Positions 29,761 through 39,423 of a DNA stretch of 64,000 bases are shown here, piece by piece. Location of the stretch: the NCBI GenBank assembly GCA_902593845.1, contig CACJJV010000001.1, positions 103,085 to 167,084 on the forward strand, given 5' to 3'. This DNA is from an uncultured Pelagibacteraceae bacterium. Lineage in GTDB: Bacteria > Pseudomonadota > Alphaproteobacteria > Pelagibacterales > Pelagibacteraceae. Numbering within the stretch: the stretch's first letter is position 1; every line of letters begins with the position of its first letter. The position numbers and the translations under genes are program-made. The notes under the pieces were generated by a model that ran no database searches, was not told where the DNA came from, and was given only the letters and a program-made list of their open reading frames with translations.

Positions 29761-30869
29761 CCTTTCATGGGCATTACTACATAGATACTATCAAAATCAC
29801 TAGGATCTTTTATTAAAGCTGGCGATCCTGTATCATTTAAAAATAATTCAATTTTTTCACCATCAAGCTGTGAGGCAACATCTATTAAATATCTCGAATT
29901 AAAGCTAATTTCTAAATCGTGGTCAAATTGAACACCTAAAGTTTCGTTTCCATCACCACTGGTAGTATTATTGACAGAAAGATTTAATGTACCCTTAGAT
30001 AGCTTAAATTTAACTCCATCTTTTTTATCGAGTGATACTGATGCTACCCTATCAATAGATCCTAAAAATGATTTGAGATTTGTCTCTAATTTTTTTTGAT
30101 TATTTTTAGGAATTACTTGTACATAATTTGGAAATTTTCCATCAATTAATTTAGAAATTAAAATACTATTAGTTAACTCAAACTTTATTTTTGATTTTAA
30201 GTTGGATATTTTAAGATCACCATCATAATTATCTAATAAAGAGCAAAGTTGGAAAATTGTTTTTTTTGGAAGAATAATTGGGTCAAAATTTATTTTTTCA
30301 CTTAACCTTATTTTGGAAATTGACATCCTGTGACTATCAGTTGCAACAGCAGTCAAATAGATCTTATCCTCAACTTCAGTTTGGTGAAAATATATACCAC
30401 TTAAGTAATGACGTGTTTCATCATTCGATATTGAGAACTTACACTTGTTAAGTAACTTTAAAAAATGTTTTGAATTAATTGCAAAAGTATTATCATTAAA
30501 ATTTTCGTCTGTAAGCGGAAACTCTGATGAATTTATACAATTAAGATTAAATATTGATTTTTCAGACTCTAGTTGAAGTTTGTTTTCGCTATTCATTGAT
30601 AAGTTTAGTTTTTTGTCCGAGGAAAATTTTCTAACAATATCAAACATAATTGACGAAGTTGTAGTTGTATTTCCCTCCTCTAAAATTTCAACATTTTCAA
30701 TTTGATGAATAAAAATCAAATCAAGATCTGTGGCTGTGATTGTTAATTTTGAATCACTTGCATTTAGTAGAACATTAGAAAGTATCTGTAACGTACTTCT
30801 TTTTTCAATGACACCCTGACAGTAACTCAACGCTTCCTGAAGTTCTTTTTGATTAACGTTAAATTTCAT
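29757..30869 (-). CDS. dnaN: DNA polymerase III beta clamp
   Basis: Full-length clamp; TATDLDL, C-terminal YVVMPMKG; next to dnaA. Confidence 0.95.
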   Translation of the reverse strand: MKFNVNQKELQEALSYCQGVIEKRSTLQILSNVLLNASDSKLTITATDLDLIFIHQIENVEILEEGNTTTTSSIMFDIVRKFSSDKKLNLSMNSENKLQLESEKSIFNLNCINSSEFPLTDENFNDNTFAINSKHFLKLLNKCKFSISNDETRHYLSGIYFHQTEVEDKIYLTAVATDSHRMSISKIRLSEKINFDPIILPKKTIFQLCSLLDNYDGDLKISNLKSKIKFELTNSILISKLIDGKFPNYVQVIPKNNQKKLETNLKSFLGSIDRVASVSLDKKDGVKFKLSKGTLNLSVNNTTSGDGNETLGVQFDHDLEISFNSRYLIDVASQLDGEKIELFLNDTGSPALIKDPSDFDSIYVVMPMKG

Positions 30870-32266
30870 ACTTCTTTATTATATAAAATAATACTTTTTA
30901 ATTTATTTATATTGTTGTTCATATCTGGATTTTTTTCTTTTAATTTTTCAATTGTTTTTACAGAATGAATTATAGTCGTATGATCCCGATTTGAAAATTC
31001 TCGTCCAATTTCTGGTAATGATTTTGTGGTTAAAATTTTAGTTAGGTAAATAGCTGTCTGTCTCGGTCTAACTAAATATCTCGATCTTCTTGAAGATAAC
31101 ATCTCATTTTTACTAATTTTGAAAAATTTACAGACAATTGTTTGTATTTTATCTACTGTCACATTATTTTCTGTTAAATTTAACAAATCTTTCAAAATAA
31201 TCTTTGTCTCAGATAGACTTGGTAGTTTGTTATAAATCCTTGAGAATGAAACTATACGATTAATTGCTCCAACTAATTCGCGCACATTAGTGGTAATCTT
31301 ATTACTTATAAAATCTTGAATTTCATCTGTAACATTTAATTTGTCAGCATATAGAGTAGTTAATTCATTTATCTTATAATTGATAATCTTTCTTCTTAAA
31401 TCATGCTCAGGTTTTTGAATATCTACAACTAGACCTCCAGAGAATCTTGATTTAATTCTTTCTTGAATTCTAGATAGCTTATTAGGTGGTCTATCAGCTG
31501 AAACAATTATTCGTGATTCTTTATCCAAAAGTGCATTAAAAGTATGGAAAAACTCTTCCTGCATAGCCTCTTTACCATTCATGAACTGAATATCGTCTAT
31601 TAATAAAACATCTGTATTTCTAAAATACTCTTTAAATTTAACCATATCGTTAGATTTAATTGATTTCACAAATTGATACATAAAACGTTCAGCTGAAATA
31701 AACATCACTTTTTTGTTTTTACTCATTTCGTAGCCTATAGAATTTAAAAGATGAGTTTTACCTAAACCTACGCCCCCATATATATAAAGTGGATTATAAT
31801 GAGAAATATTCTCAGATACCTTTAAAGAAGCCTCAAAAGCTATTTTATTACTTGAGCCAATTAAAAAGTTTTCAAATCTTTTATTGGGATCTATTCGACT
31901 ATACTGGAGATGAGAGTCTTTGATAAATGAGACTTTTTGTGTCTCTCTTATTTGATAAAGATTATCAAATTTTTCACTTTTTGTACCCTTTTTTTCTAAA
32001 ATCTTAAATTCTATTCTGATAATTTGTTTTTTATGTTTTCTAATGGTTTGTAAAATCTGATCTAAGTATCTTGAAGTGATCCAATCACGAATAAACCTAG
32101 TAGGTACAGTTAATAAGATATAGTTATTAAACTCTTCATGTAAATCAATTTTTTTTATCCAACTCTCATAAACTTCTATACCCAATTTGAGTTTTAATTC
32201 AGATTGAATCATTTTCCAATCAAGATTAATTTTATTAAAACTTTTATTTGTGTGCGTGTTGTTCAT
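30866..32266 (-). CDS. dnaA: Chromosomal replication initiator DnaA
   Basis: GGVGLGKTHLL, LLIDDIQF, C-terminal RPRQTAIYLTK...GREFSNRDHTTIIH. Confidence 0.97.
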   Translation of the reverse strand: MNNTHTNKSFNKINLDWKMIQSELKLKLGIEVYESWIKKIDLHEEFNNYILLTVPTRFIRDWITSRYLDQILQTIRKHKKQIIRIEFKILEKKGTKSEKFDNLYQIRETQKVSFIKDSHLQYSRIDPNKRFENFLIGSSNKIAFEASLKVSENISHYNPLYIYGGVGLGKTHLLNSIGYEMSKNKKVMFISAERFMYQFVKSIKSNDMVKFKEYFRNTDVLLIDDIQFMNGKEAMQEEFFHTFNALLDKESRIIVSADRPPNKLSRIQERIKSRFSGGLVVDIQKPEHDLRRKIINYKINELTTLYADKLNVTDEIQDFISNKITTNVRELVGAINRIVSFSRIYNKLPSLSETKIILKDLLNLTENNVTVDKIQTIVCKFFKISKNEMLSSRRSRYLVRPRQTAIYLTKILTTKSLPEIGREFSNRDHTTIIHSVKTIEKLKEKNPDMNNNINKLKSIILYNKEV

Positions 32267-32537
32267 TTTTTTGGAGAGACTCCAGTTACATCAATAATGA
32301 TGGTTATTGCAACAAATTATTTTACTAAACTAAAAATAAATAAAATCTGGGATTGTGTAAAAAATTTTTTTAAAAATTTCTTTGACAAATTTTTTTTTTA
32401 TGTATCAAAAAAATAAATAAAATTTATGATTGAATTAAATATAATATCTTTTTACTAATTCTAAATATTGTAATTTAAGAATAACACATCATATATGAAG
32501 CGTATTCTTTAAGTTGAATCAACTTGAGGTATAGAAA

Positions 32538-32798
32538 TTATAAAGAACTTATTTTTTTTGTAATTCTAGATATGTTCCTAGATGCATTTTGTTTTTTTAT
32601 AATTCCAGTTTTAGCAATCTTCATTAACTCAGAATTCAACTTGGGTAAGAACTTTAAAGCCTCTGACTTTTTCTTATTTTCAATCAGAACGTTTATCTTT
32701 TTCAATGCAATTTTGTATCTACTTTTTCTCGCTTTGTTTACCGCAGTCTGTTTAGATATTCGTCTAATTCTTTTAATTGCTGATTTTGTATTAGCCAT
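32538..32798 (-). CDS. rpsT: 30S ribosomal protein S20
   Basis: MANTKSAIKRIRRISKQTAVNKARKSRYKIALKK. Confidence 0.93.
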   Translation of the reverse strand: MANTKSAIKRIRRISKQTAVNKARKSRYKIALKKINVLIENKKKSEALKFLPKLNSELMKIAKTGIIKKQNASRNISRITKKISSL

Positions 32799-32834
32799 AA
32801 TTTTGCAGGGGTATAACTGCTTAAATAGGCCCGG

Positions 32835-33713
32835 TCAATAATATATTTGTTGTTTTTGGCATATTTCACACAAAAATGTTGATCTATTAGATTGAGTTAT
32901 TTTATTAATTGTTCCCAAACAACTAAATCTTTTACACTTTTGTTTATCTCTACCATAAACCTTAAATTCTTTTTGAAAATTACCTTGATCACCTTTGGTA
33001 TTTTTAAAGTCTCTTATAGTTGATCCACCTTTTCGTATTGCATTATTTAAAATTTTTCTTGAATTTGTAACTATATTTTTACATTGGTATTTTTTCAAAT
33101 ATTTAGCTGATAGTGAAGGATTAATTTTTGATAGATATAAAATTTCGCTTGCATAAATATTTCCAATTCCAGATACAAAATTTTGGTCTAATAAAAAATT
33201 TTTTATACTCTTATCTTTTTTTTTAAAATGATTAATCAAATACTTTGAATTAAATTTTTTGTTAAAAGGTTCTGGACCGAAATTTTTAAACTTTTTTTTT
33301 ACGTTATTAAAATCATCAAAAAATTGAAAGTAACCAAATCTTCTTGGATCATTATAAACTAACCTTATATTTTTAAAGAAAAATTCAACGTGGTTGTGTT
33401 TTTTAGGCAAATTTGGTGAATTATAAAAACTAGCATTGGTAGGCGTGTTATTTTTTTTGTTTTTAACAATATGAATTGTTCCTGACATTCCTAAATGGAC
33501 TATACAAAAACTTTTATTATCCAGCTCAATAATCAAATATTTTGAGAATCTTTTGATATTTGAAATAAGTTTATTTTTTAGCTTTTTTTCGAAAGAGGTT
33601 TCCAATTTAAATCTTAAGTTTCTATTTCTAACCAAAACTTTATTGATTTTTTTACCTTTTATATTTTTTAACAAAGATTGTCGGACTATTTCTACTTCTG
33701 GTAATTCTGGCAT
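32835..33713 (-). CDS. mutM: Formamidopyrimidine-DNA glycosylase
   Basis: MPELPEVEIVRQSL, C-terminal zinc finger CKRFSC...CEICQ. Confidence 0.95.
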   Translation of the reverse strand: MPELPEVEIVRQSLLKNIKGKKINKVLVRNRNLRFKLETSFEKKLKNKLISNIKRFSKYLIIELDNKSFCIVHLGMSGTIHIVKNKKNNTPTNASFYNSPNLPKKHNHVEFFFKNIRLVYNDPRRFGYFQFFDDFNNVKKKFKNFGPEPFNKKFNSKYLINHFKKKDKSIKNFLLDQNFVSGIGNIYASEILYLSKINPSLSAKYLKKYQCKNIVTNSRKILNNAIRKGGSTIRDFKNTKGDQGNFQKEFKVYGRDKQKCKRFSCLGTINKITQSNRSTFLCEICQKQQIYY

Positions 33714-33746
33714 TTACTATTATATTAAATAAATAATTAATTAAAA

Positions 33747-34451
33747 ATGCAACAACATCTTCAAAATAAAAAAGGTTTAGTACAAGGCGTATTTGATCAA
33801 GTTTTTGATAGATATGATTTAATGAATGATTTTATGTCATTCGGAATACACAGGTTTTGGAAAAAAAATCTAATCAATATGATGAAACCGTCAAAAAATA
33901 AAAGCTTGGTTGATGTTGCTTGTGGTACAGGAGATATAGGAAAACTTTATTTAGATAACACTAATATCAATAATCATATTACTTGCATCGATCCAAATAA
34001 AGGGATGGTATCCAAAGGAAAAGAAAAGCTAAAAAATTATAAAAATATAAAATGGATAATTTCCAGTGCAGAAAAACTCCCCCTCAAAAGTAATTCTTTT
34101 GATTTTTATACGATTAGTTTTGGCTTAAGAAATACAAAAAATTTAGATAAATCTTTATCAGAGGCCTATAGAGTTTTAAAAAAAGGTGGACAATTTTTTT
34201 GTTTAGAATTTTCCAAAATACAAAATAAGAACTTAGAACTTATCTATAAAAATTATTCAAAATTAATTCCTTTAGTTGGTAAATACATTGTTGGACAAAG
34301 AGAGCCTTATGATTATCTTATTGAAAGTATTGATAATTTTGTCAATCAAGAGGAGCTTTTACAATATATGAAAGTCAATAAATTTCAAAAATGTAATTAC
34401 AGGAACTTTTCTAATGGAATAGTATCTATACACAGTGGTTGGAAAGTTTAA
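33747..34451 (+). CDS. ubiE: Ubiquinone/menaquinone methyltransferase
   Basis: YDLMNDFMSFGIHRFWK, DVACGTGDI. Confidence 0.94.
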   Translation: MQQHLQNKKGLVQGVFDQVFDRYDLMNDFMSFGIHRFWKKNLINMMKPSKNKSLVDVACGTGDIGKLYLDNTNINNHITCIDPNKGMVSKGKEKLKNYKNIKWIISSAEKLPLKSNSFDFYTISFGLRNTKNLDKSLSEAYRVLKKGGQFFCLEFSKIQNKNLELIYKNYSKLIPLVGKYIVGQREPYDYLIESIDNFVNQEELLQYMKVNKFQKCNYRNFSNGIVSIHSGWKV

Positions 34452-36016
34452 TGATAAAAAAAATTATAACTTTATTTAAGCTTGGACGAAAAATAGCTCA
34501 TTCAGATATATTGGAGATAATCTCTAAATTTCAAAAGCCACCATTAGTAATCACATTACTATTTAAATTTTTATCAATATCTTTTACACCTAAAAAAAAA
34601 GATTTTAATAAAAATGAAAGTGAGAACCTGGCAGACTCCTTAGAGTCTATGGGTACAACTTTTATAAAACTTGGACAATTTTTAGCTACACGACCAGATA
34701 TAATTGGAGAGGATCTCTCAAAACAATTAGAGAGTCTTCAAGATAAGTTGCCACCATTTTCACTTGTACAAGCTAAAGAAATTGTGAAAAATGATTTAGG
34801 GAATGAGACAAATAACTTAGTTATTAATTTAAGTGAACCCGTTGCAGCAGCTTCAATAGCTCAAGTTCATAAAGCTCAAATCAACGACAATGGGACTATC
34901 AAGGATGTTGCTATAAAAATTTTACGTCCAAACATAAAGAAAATTTTTAATGAAGAGATTGATGCAATTATGCTTTTCGCTTTTTTAGTGGAGTCGTTTA
35001 TTAAAAAGACAAAAAGGTTAAAGTTGGTCGAAGTAGTTTTTTTACTTAAAGAAATAACAAATTTAGAAATGGATTTAAGATTTGAAGCAGCTGCAGCTAA
35101 TGAATACGCAGAAAATACTAAAAATGATGTTGGGTTTAGAGTTCCAGAAATTTATTGGAATTTTACAAGTGAAAATGTAATGACATTAGATTGGGTCGAC
35201 GGAATTTCTATTAGGGAAACTGAGGAGCTAAAAAAAAGAAATTTAAATACTGAAAAAATCGCAAACGATATTATTCAAAATTTTCTAAGACATGCAGTGA
35301 GAGATGGATTTTTTCACGCTGATATGCATCAAGGAAATATATTTATAGATAATAATGGTCATATAGTTCCAATTGATTTTGGAATAATGGGTAGACTTGA
35401 TAAAATGAGTAAAAGATTTTTGGCAGAAATATTATTTGGTTTTATTCAAAGAGATTATCGTAAAGTAGCAGAAGTGCATTTAGTTGCTGGACTGGTTCCT
35501 AAAGAGGTTCCAATTGATGACCTTGCTCAAGCCCTAAGATCAATTGGTGAACCAATTTTTGGTCAAACAGTAAAAGATATTTCTGGTGGAAAATTATTAA
35601 AACAATTATTTGATGTTACAGAAAAATTTAACATGCAAACACAACCCCAGCTTCTGATGCTCCAAAAAACAATGGTTGTTGTGGAGGGGGTAGCCAGAAA
35701 ATTAAATCCAAATACAAACATTTGGACTACATCTAAACCTGTTCTAGAGAATTGGTTAAGAGAAACAAAAGATCCTATGACCACAATCAATGAAACAATT
35801 CAAAGTACATCTGAAGTGATTAAAAGATTACCAGAATTTCCGGAAATAATGGACAAAGCTAATCAAGCTCTAACATATTTAGCTAGCGGTCAAATTCCAC
35901 AAAATTCAAATTCCTATACTGCTTTGAATACAAAAAAATCAGAAATGACTGCTTTTAGAAATCAATCTATTATTGGCTTTTTAGTCCTTGTAATTTTTGG
36001 TCTATTGGTATTTTAA
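34451..36016 (+). CDS. ubiB: UbiB family protein; start placed at the second Met of the ORF
   Basis: KLGQFLATRPDIIG, AAASIAQVHKAQ, FFHADMHQGNIFI, PIDFGIMGRL. Confidence 0.93.
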   Translation: MIKKIITLFKLGRKIAHSDILEIISKFQKPPLVITLLFKFLSISFTPKKKDFNKNESENLADSLESMGTTFIKLGQFLATRPDIIGEDLSKQLESLQDKLPPFSLVQAKEIVKNDLGNETNNLVINLSEPVAAASIAQVHKAQINDNGTIKDVAIKILRPNIKKIFNEEIDAIMLFAFLVESFIKKTKRLKLVEVVFLLKEITNLEMDLRFEAAAANEYAENTKNDVGFRVPEIYWNFTSENVMTLDWVDGISIRETEELKKRNLNTEKIANDIIQNFLRHAVRDGFFHADMHQGNIFIDNNGHIVPIDFGIMGRLDKMSKRFLAEILFGFIQRDYRKVAEVHLVAGLVPKEVPIDDLAQALRSIGEPIFGQTVKDISGGKLLKQLFDVTEKFNMQTQPQLLMLQKTMVVVEGVARKLNPNTNIWTTSKPVLENWLRETKDPMTTINETIQSTSEVIKRLPEFPEIMDKANQALTYLASGQIPQNSNSYTALNTKKSEMTAFRNQSIIGFLVLVIFGLLVF

Positions 36017-36024
36017 TTCACTCC

Positions 36025-37224
36025 ATGGGTAACTTGAATAATAAAAAAATCTTATTAATAATTTGTGGAGGTATAGCCGCATATAAAAGTCTTGAATTAA
36101 TCAGACTTTTAAAAAAGGATGGTGTAATTATAAAAACAATTCTTACTAAAAGTGGTGCTGAATTTGTGACGCCTCTTTCAATTACTTCATTATCTCAATC
36201 TAAAGTTTATCAGGATCTTTTTAGTATAGAAAATGAAGTAGAAATGGATCATATTAGTCTTTCAAGATGGGCAGATCTCATTTTAATTGCCCCTGCAACA
36301 GCTAATACAATATCTAAACTTGCTAGTGGAAGTTCAGATGATTTAGCTTCAACTGTTGCTCTTGCTTCAAACAAAAAAATTTTTATTGCTCCTGCAATGA
36401 ATGTGAGGATGTGGGAACATCAATCTACTAAACAAAATATAAGAAAACTAAAAACCTATAACTATGAATTAATTGGCCCTGAAATTGGGGATATGGCATG
36501 TGGAGAATACGGAGAAGGTAAAATGTCGGAACCAAAAGAGATAATAGATAAGCTTAAAATTTATTTAAAAAATTTAAAACGAAAAAATAAATTAAAGGCA
36601 ATAGTGACCGCAGGACCAACCAAAGAATACATTGATCCAGTAAGATATATATCTAATAAATCAAGTGGTAAACAAGGCTATGAAATTGCGAAATCATTAT
36701 CAAAAAAGGGTTTTGAAACAACTTTAATTTCAGGACCAACAAACTTAGAAATAAATAATGATATCAATTTGATCAAAGTTGAAACTGCTGAAGAAATGTT
36801 TCAATCAACACTTAAAAGTTTACCAGCCGAAGTAGCAATATTTTCAGCAGCAGTGTGTGATTATAAAGTGAAAGAAATTTCTAAAACAAAAATAAAAAAG
36901 CAGAATGAAATTAGTTTAAATTTGGAAAAAAATGTCGATATTCTTGATTATGTCTCTAATCATAACTCCTTAAGACCAAAACTTGTGGTAGGCTTCGCAG
37001 CTGAAACGAATGATTTAGAAAACTATGCTAATAAAAAACTAAGTGAAAAAAATTGTGATTGGATAGTTGCAAATGATGTATCAAATAAATCAATTGGTTT
37101 TGAATCAGATTTTAATGAAGTATCAATTCTTTATAAAAATAAAAAAATAGAAAGACTTAAATATAAATCTAAATCAGAAATTTCAGATGAATTAGTTGAA
37201 AAAATCATTGATCATTTAAACTAA
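36025..37224 (+). CDS. coaBC: CoaBC bifunctional phosphopantothenoylcysteine synthetase/decarboxylase
   Basis: GGIAAYKSLELIR, PAMNVRMW, TAGPTKEYIDPVRYISNKSSGKQG. Confidence 0.95.
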   Translation: MGNLNNKKILLIICGGIAAYKSLELIRLLKKDGVIIKTILTKSGAEFVTPLSITSLSQSKVYQDLFSIENEVEMDHISLSRWADLILIAPATANTISKLASGSSDDLASTVALASNKKIFIAPAMNVRMWEHQSTKQNIRKLKTYNYELIGPEIGDMACGEYGEGKMSEPKEIIDKLKIYLKNLKRKNKLKAIVTAGPTKEYIDPVRYISNKSSGKQGYEIAKSLSKKGFETTLISGPTNLEINNDINLIKVETAEEMFQSTLKSLPAEVAIFSAAVCDYKVKEISKTKIKKQNEISLNLEKNVDILDYVSNHNSLRPKLVVGFAAETNDLENYANKKLSEKNCDWIVANDVSNKSIGFESDFNEVSILYKNKKIERLKYKSKSEISDELVEKIIDHLN

Positions 37225-37661
37225 TGATTAAAGTTTTAGTAAAAAAATTAAAACCTTCTGTAAAATTACCATCATATAAAACTGACGGCGCATCTGGCAT
37301 GGATCTGATGGCATATATAGATAAATCAATCGAATTAAAACCCGGAGAATCGTGCCTAGTACCAACAGGATTATCAGTTGCATTTCCTAAAGAATATGAA
37401 ATTCAAATAAGACCAAGGTCAGGATTAGCGGCAAAAAGCAATATTAGTGTTTTAAATACACCTGGTACAATAGATAGTGATTATAGAGGAGAAATAAAGG
37501 TTATTTTATTTAATCATGGTAACAAAAGTTTTAAAATCAATAACAACGATAGAATTGCTCAAATGATTTTAACTCCAGTTATAAAAATAGATCTAGAAGA
37601 AACAAATGAACTTCCAGAGTCAGTAAGAGGAGCAGGTGGTTTCGGTTCAACTGGTAAATGA
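37224..37661 (+). CDS. dut: dUTPase
   Basis: ASGMDLMA, RPRSGLAAK, GTIDSDYRGE, RGAGGFGSTG. Confidence 0.95.
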   Translation: MIKVLVKKLKPSVKLPSYKTDGASGMDLMAYIDKSIELKPGESCLVPTGLSVAFPKEYEIQIRPRSGLAAKSNISVLNTPGTIDSDYRGEIKVILFNHGNKSFKINNNDRIAQMILTPVIKIDLEETNELPESVRGAGGFGSTGK

Positions 37662-38395
37662 GAGAAAGTCTTAACAAATCTCAAATTGAAAGATTCTCAA
37701 GACAATTGGTTTTAAAGAATATAGGTGCGAGAGGTCAAAAAAAAATTTTATCCTCTAAAATTTTAATTGTTGGTATTGGAGGATTAGGTTGTCCTGCTGC
37801 AGAAAATCTAGTAAGAGCTGGTATTGGAACTATTGGTCTTGTTGATAATGATATCGTAAATCTTTCCAACATACATAGACAAAGTCTATTTACTTCTAAA
37901 GATATAAAAAAATCAAAAGTTAGTGTAGCTGCAAAAAAGCTGAGAGAAATAAATCCATATACTAAAATTAAAACTTATAAGTCAAGACTCAATAAGAATA
38001 ATGTCAAAAATATAATTAAAGATTATGAAATAATTATTGATGGTTCAGATAATTTTAAGACAAAATTTTTAATTAATGATTTCTGTGTAAAGTTGAAAAA
38101 AAAATTGGTAACAGGAGCAATCAGTAAATTCGATGGTCATGTATTTACATTTGATTTTAACGATAAAAAAACAGCTTCGTTAAAAAGTTTCTACCAAGAA
38201 AATGAAATTTCAGACAATGACCTAAATTGTGAATTTGAGGGAGTTCTTGGCACAACTGCATCAATTGTAGGAACAACACAAGCAAATGAAGCCTTAAAAA
38301 TGATTATGAAAATTGGGCAAACTTTAAAAAATCAAATATTAATTATTGATCTTTTAAATCTTAATTTTAGAAAAGTTAAATTTTTTAGAAAATAG
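37658..38395 (+). CDS. ThiF/MoeB/HesA-family E1-like adenylyltransferase
   Basis: RFSRQLVLKNIGARGQKKILSSKILIVGIGGLGCPAAENLVRAGIG. Confidence 0.9.
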   Translation: MRESLNKSQIERFSRQLVLKNIGARGQKKILSSKILIVGIGGLGCPAAENLVRAGIGTIGLVDNDIVNLSNIHRQSLFTSKDIKKSKVSVAAKKLREINPYTKIKTYKSRLNKNNVKNIIKDYEIIIDGSDNFKTKFLINDFCVKLKKKLVTGAISKFDGHVFTFDFNDKKTASLKSFYQENEISDNDLNCEFEGVLGTTASIVGTTQANEALKMIMKIGQTLKNQILIIDLLNLNFRKVKFFRK

Positions 38396-38408
38396 GTATA
38401 AATTAATA

Positions 38409-38849
38409 ATGAAAAAGTTATATTTTTTAATTTTACTCTGGATTTTTTTTCCATTAAATGTTTTTGCAAATGATATTTTTCTTTCATTAAAAAAAAATAA
38501 AGTAAATGTAAGATATGGTCCAGGATTTGAGTATCCTATAAAATATGTCTATAAAAAGATAGATTTACCTATTAAACAGATTGATAAAAAAGAAAATTTT
38601 AGGAGGATTATTGATCTAAAAAATAATAGTGGATGGATACATGTCTCTCAACTCAAAAAGGTAAATTCTTTAATACCAAAGGTCGATAAAATTTTGTTTA
38701 GCAGGCCATCAAATTTTTCAAAACCTTTAGCAAAAATAGAAAAGGGTAGAGTTTTGTTAATACAGAATTGTAATGATGATTGGTGTAAGGTGAAAACTGG
38801 AAACTTTAAGGGTTGGGTAAAAATAGAAAACTCCTGGGGTGTGAATTAA
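38409..38849 (+). CDS. Secreted SH3-domain protein
   Basis: Signal peptide plus two SH3-like repeats (VNVRYGPGFEYPI...GWIHVSQL; CNDDWCKVKTGNFKGWVKIENSWGV). Confidence 0.82.
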   Translation: MKKLYFLILLWIFFPLNVFANDIFLSLKKNKVNVRYGPGFEYPIKYVYKKIDLPIKQIDKKENFRRIIDLKNNSGWIHVSQLKKVNSLIPKVDKILFSRPSNFSKPLAKIEKGRVLLIQNCNDDWCKVKTGNFKGWVKIENSWGVN

Positions 38850-38884
38850 TCTAATCTACTCGACTTATATTTTTTAATGTTAAA

Positions 38885-39064
38885 CTACTTCTGTTGTTCA
38901 CAAACGTCCTTGATTACAGGAGCATTTGCACAATCTAAACATTTTGTTTTCTGAACAATACAACCATCATCAAGAACTTCAACATCAACAATTTTATCAC
39001 ACTTAGAACAAGTTGAGGAAATTGTTAGTCCACATTTTTTACAATTATAATTTTCAGTTTGCAT
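38885..39064 (-). CDS. 59-aa Cys-rich putative zinc-knuckle protein, not in ORF track
   Basis: MQTENYNCKKCGLTISSTCSKCDKIVDVEVLDDGCIVQKTKCLDCANAPVIKDVCEQQK; three CxxC pairs. Confidence 0.65.
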   Translation of the reverse strand: MQTENYNCKKCGLTISSTCSKCDKIVDVEVLDDGCIVQKTKCLDCANAPVIKDVCEQQK

Positions 39065-39108
39065 AATGATAAATTAATAAAAAATAAATTTATTTCAATA
39101 AATATTCA

Positions 39109-39150
39109 TGCGAATGATTATTATTATTGAAACTTTTTTGCGAATGATTA
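39109..39150. repeat. Two direct repeats of TGCGAATGATTA, 30 bp apart
   Basis: TGCGAATGATTA at 39109-39120 and 39139-39150, upstream of the minus-strand Cys-rich ORF. Confidence 0.7.
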
Positions 39151-39183
39151 CTAATTGCTTTTTTTTTGGTATATTAGATCAAA

Positions 39184-39423
39184 TTATTTTTTAGATTTGC
39201 TTGCCCACCATTTATCTAAAATAAAATACCAAATTGAATTTGCAATTGGTTCAACAATTGCATCTGTCAGTGCAATTTTAAAAGAAACATCTGCTACTAT
39301 CATTAAAACTGTAATCGCAATTGCAAAGTGTCCAATTGTATAAATTACAGTTCTAAGTAAAGAACCTTTATTATTTTGATAAATATTATGGGATGCTTGA
39401 AATATGCCTTTAGTAATTTCCAT
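39184..39423 (-). CDS. DUF2061 membrane protein
   Basis: SLLRTVIYTIGHFAIAITVLMIVADVSFKIALTDAIVEPIANSIWYFILDKWW. Confidence 0.78.
   Translation of the reverse strand: MEITKGIFQASHNIYQNNKGSLLRTVIYTIGHFAIAITVLMIVADVSFKIALTDAIVEPIANSIWYFILDKWWASKSKK

Noticed and set aside
32204-32416. 70-aa plus-strand ORF over the dnaA start and upstream gap
   Set aside because: Antisense to dnaA at its start and then low-complexity Phe/Lys/Asn translation; no ribosome-binding site noted.
32511-32525. AAGTTGA-A-TCAACTT dyad just after rpsT
   Set aside because: Real 7-bp inverted repeat but in a 3' non-coding position, without T-run or clear promoter; likely weak 3' structure, function not supportable.
32267-32537. 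Candidate oriC in the dnaA-rpsT gap
   Set aside because: Only one relaxed DnaA box; many Alphaproteobacteria initiate near hemE rather than dnaA. Needs whole-genome GC skew.
32524-32841. 105-aa plus-strand ORF over rpsT
   Set aside because: Antisense of the conserved S20 gene; the hydrophobicity is the mirror of the Lys-rich S20 codons.
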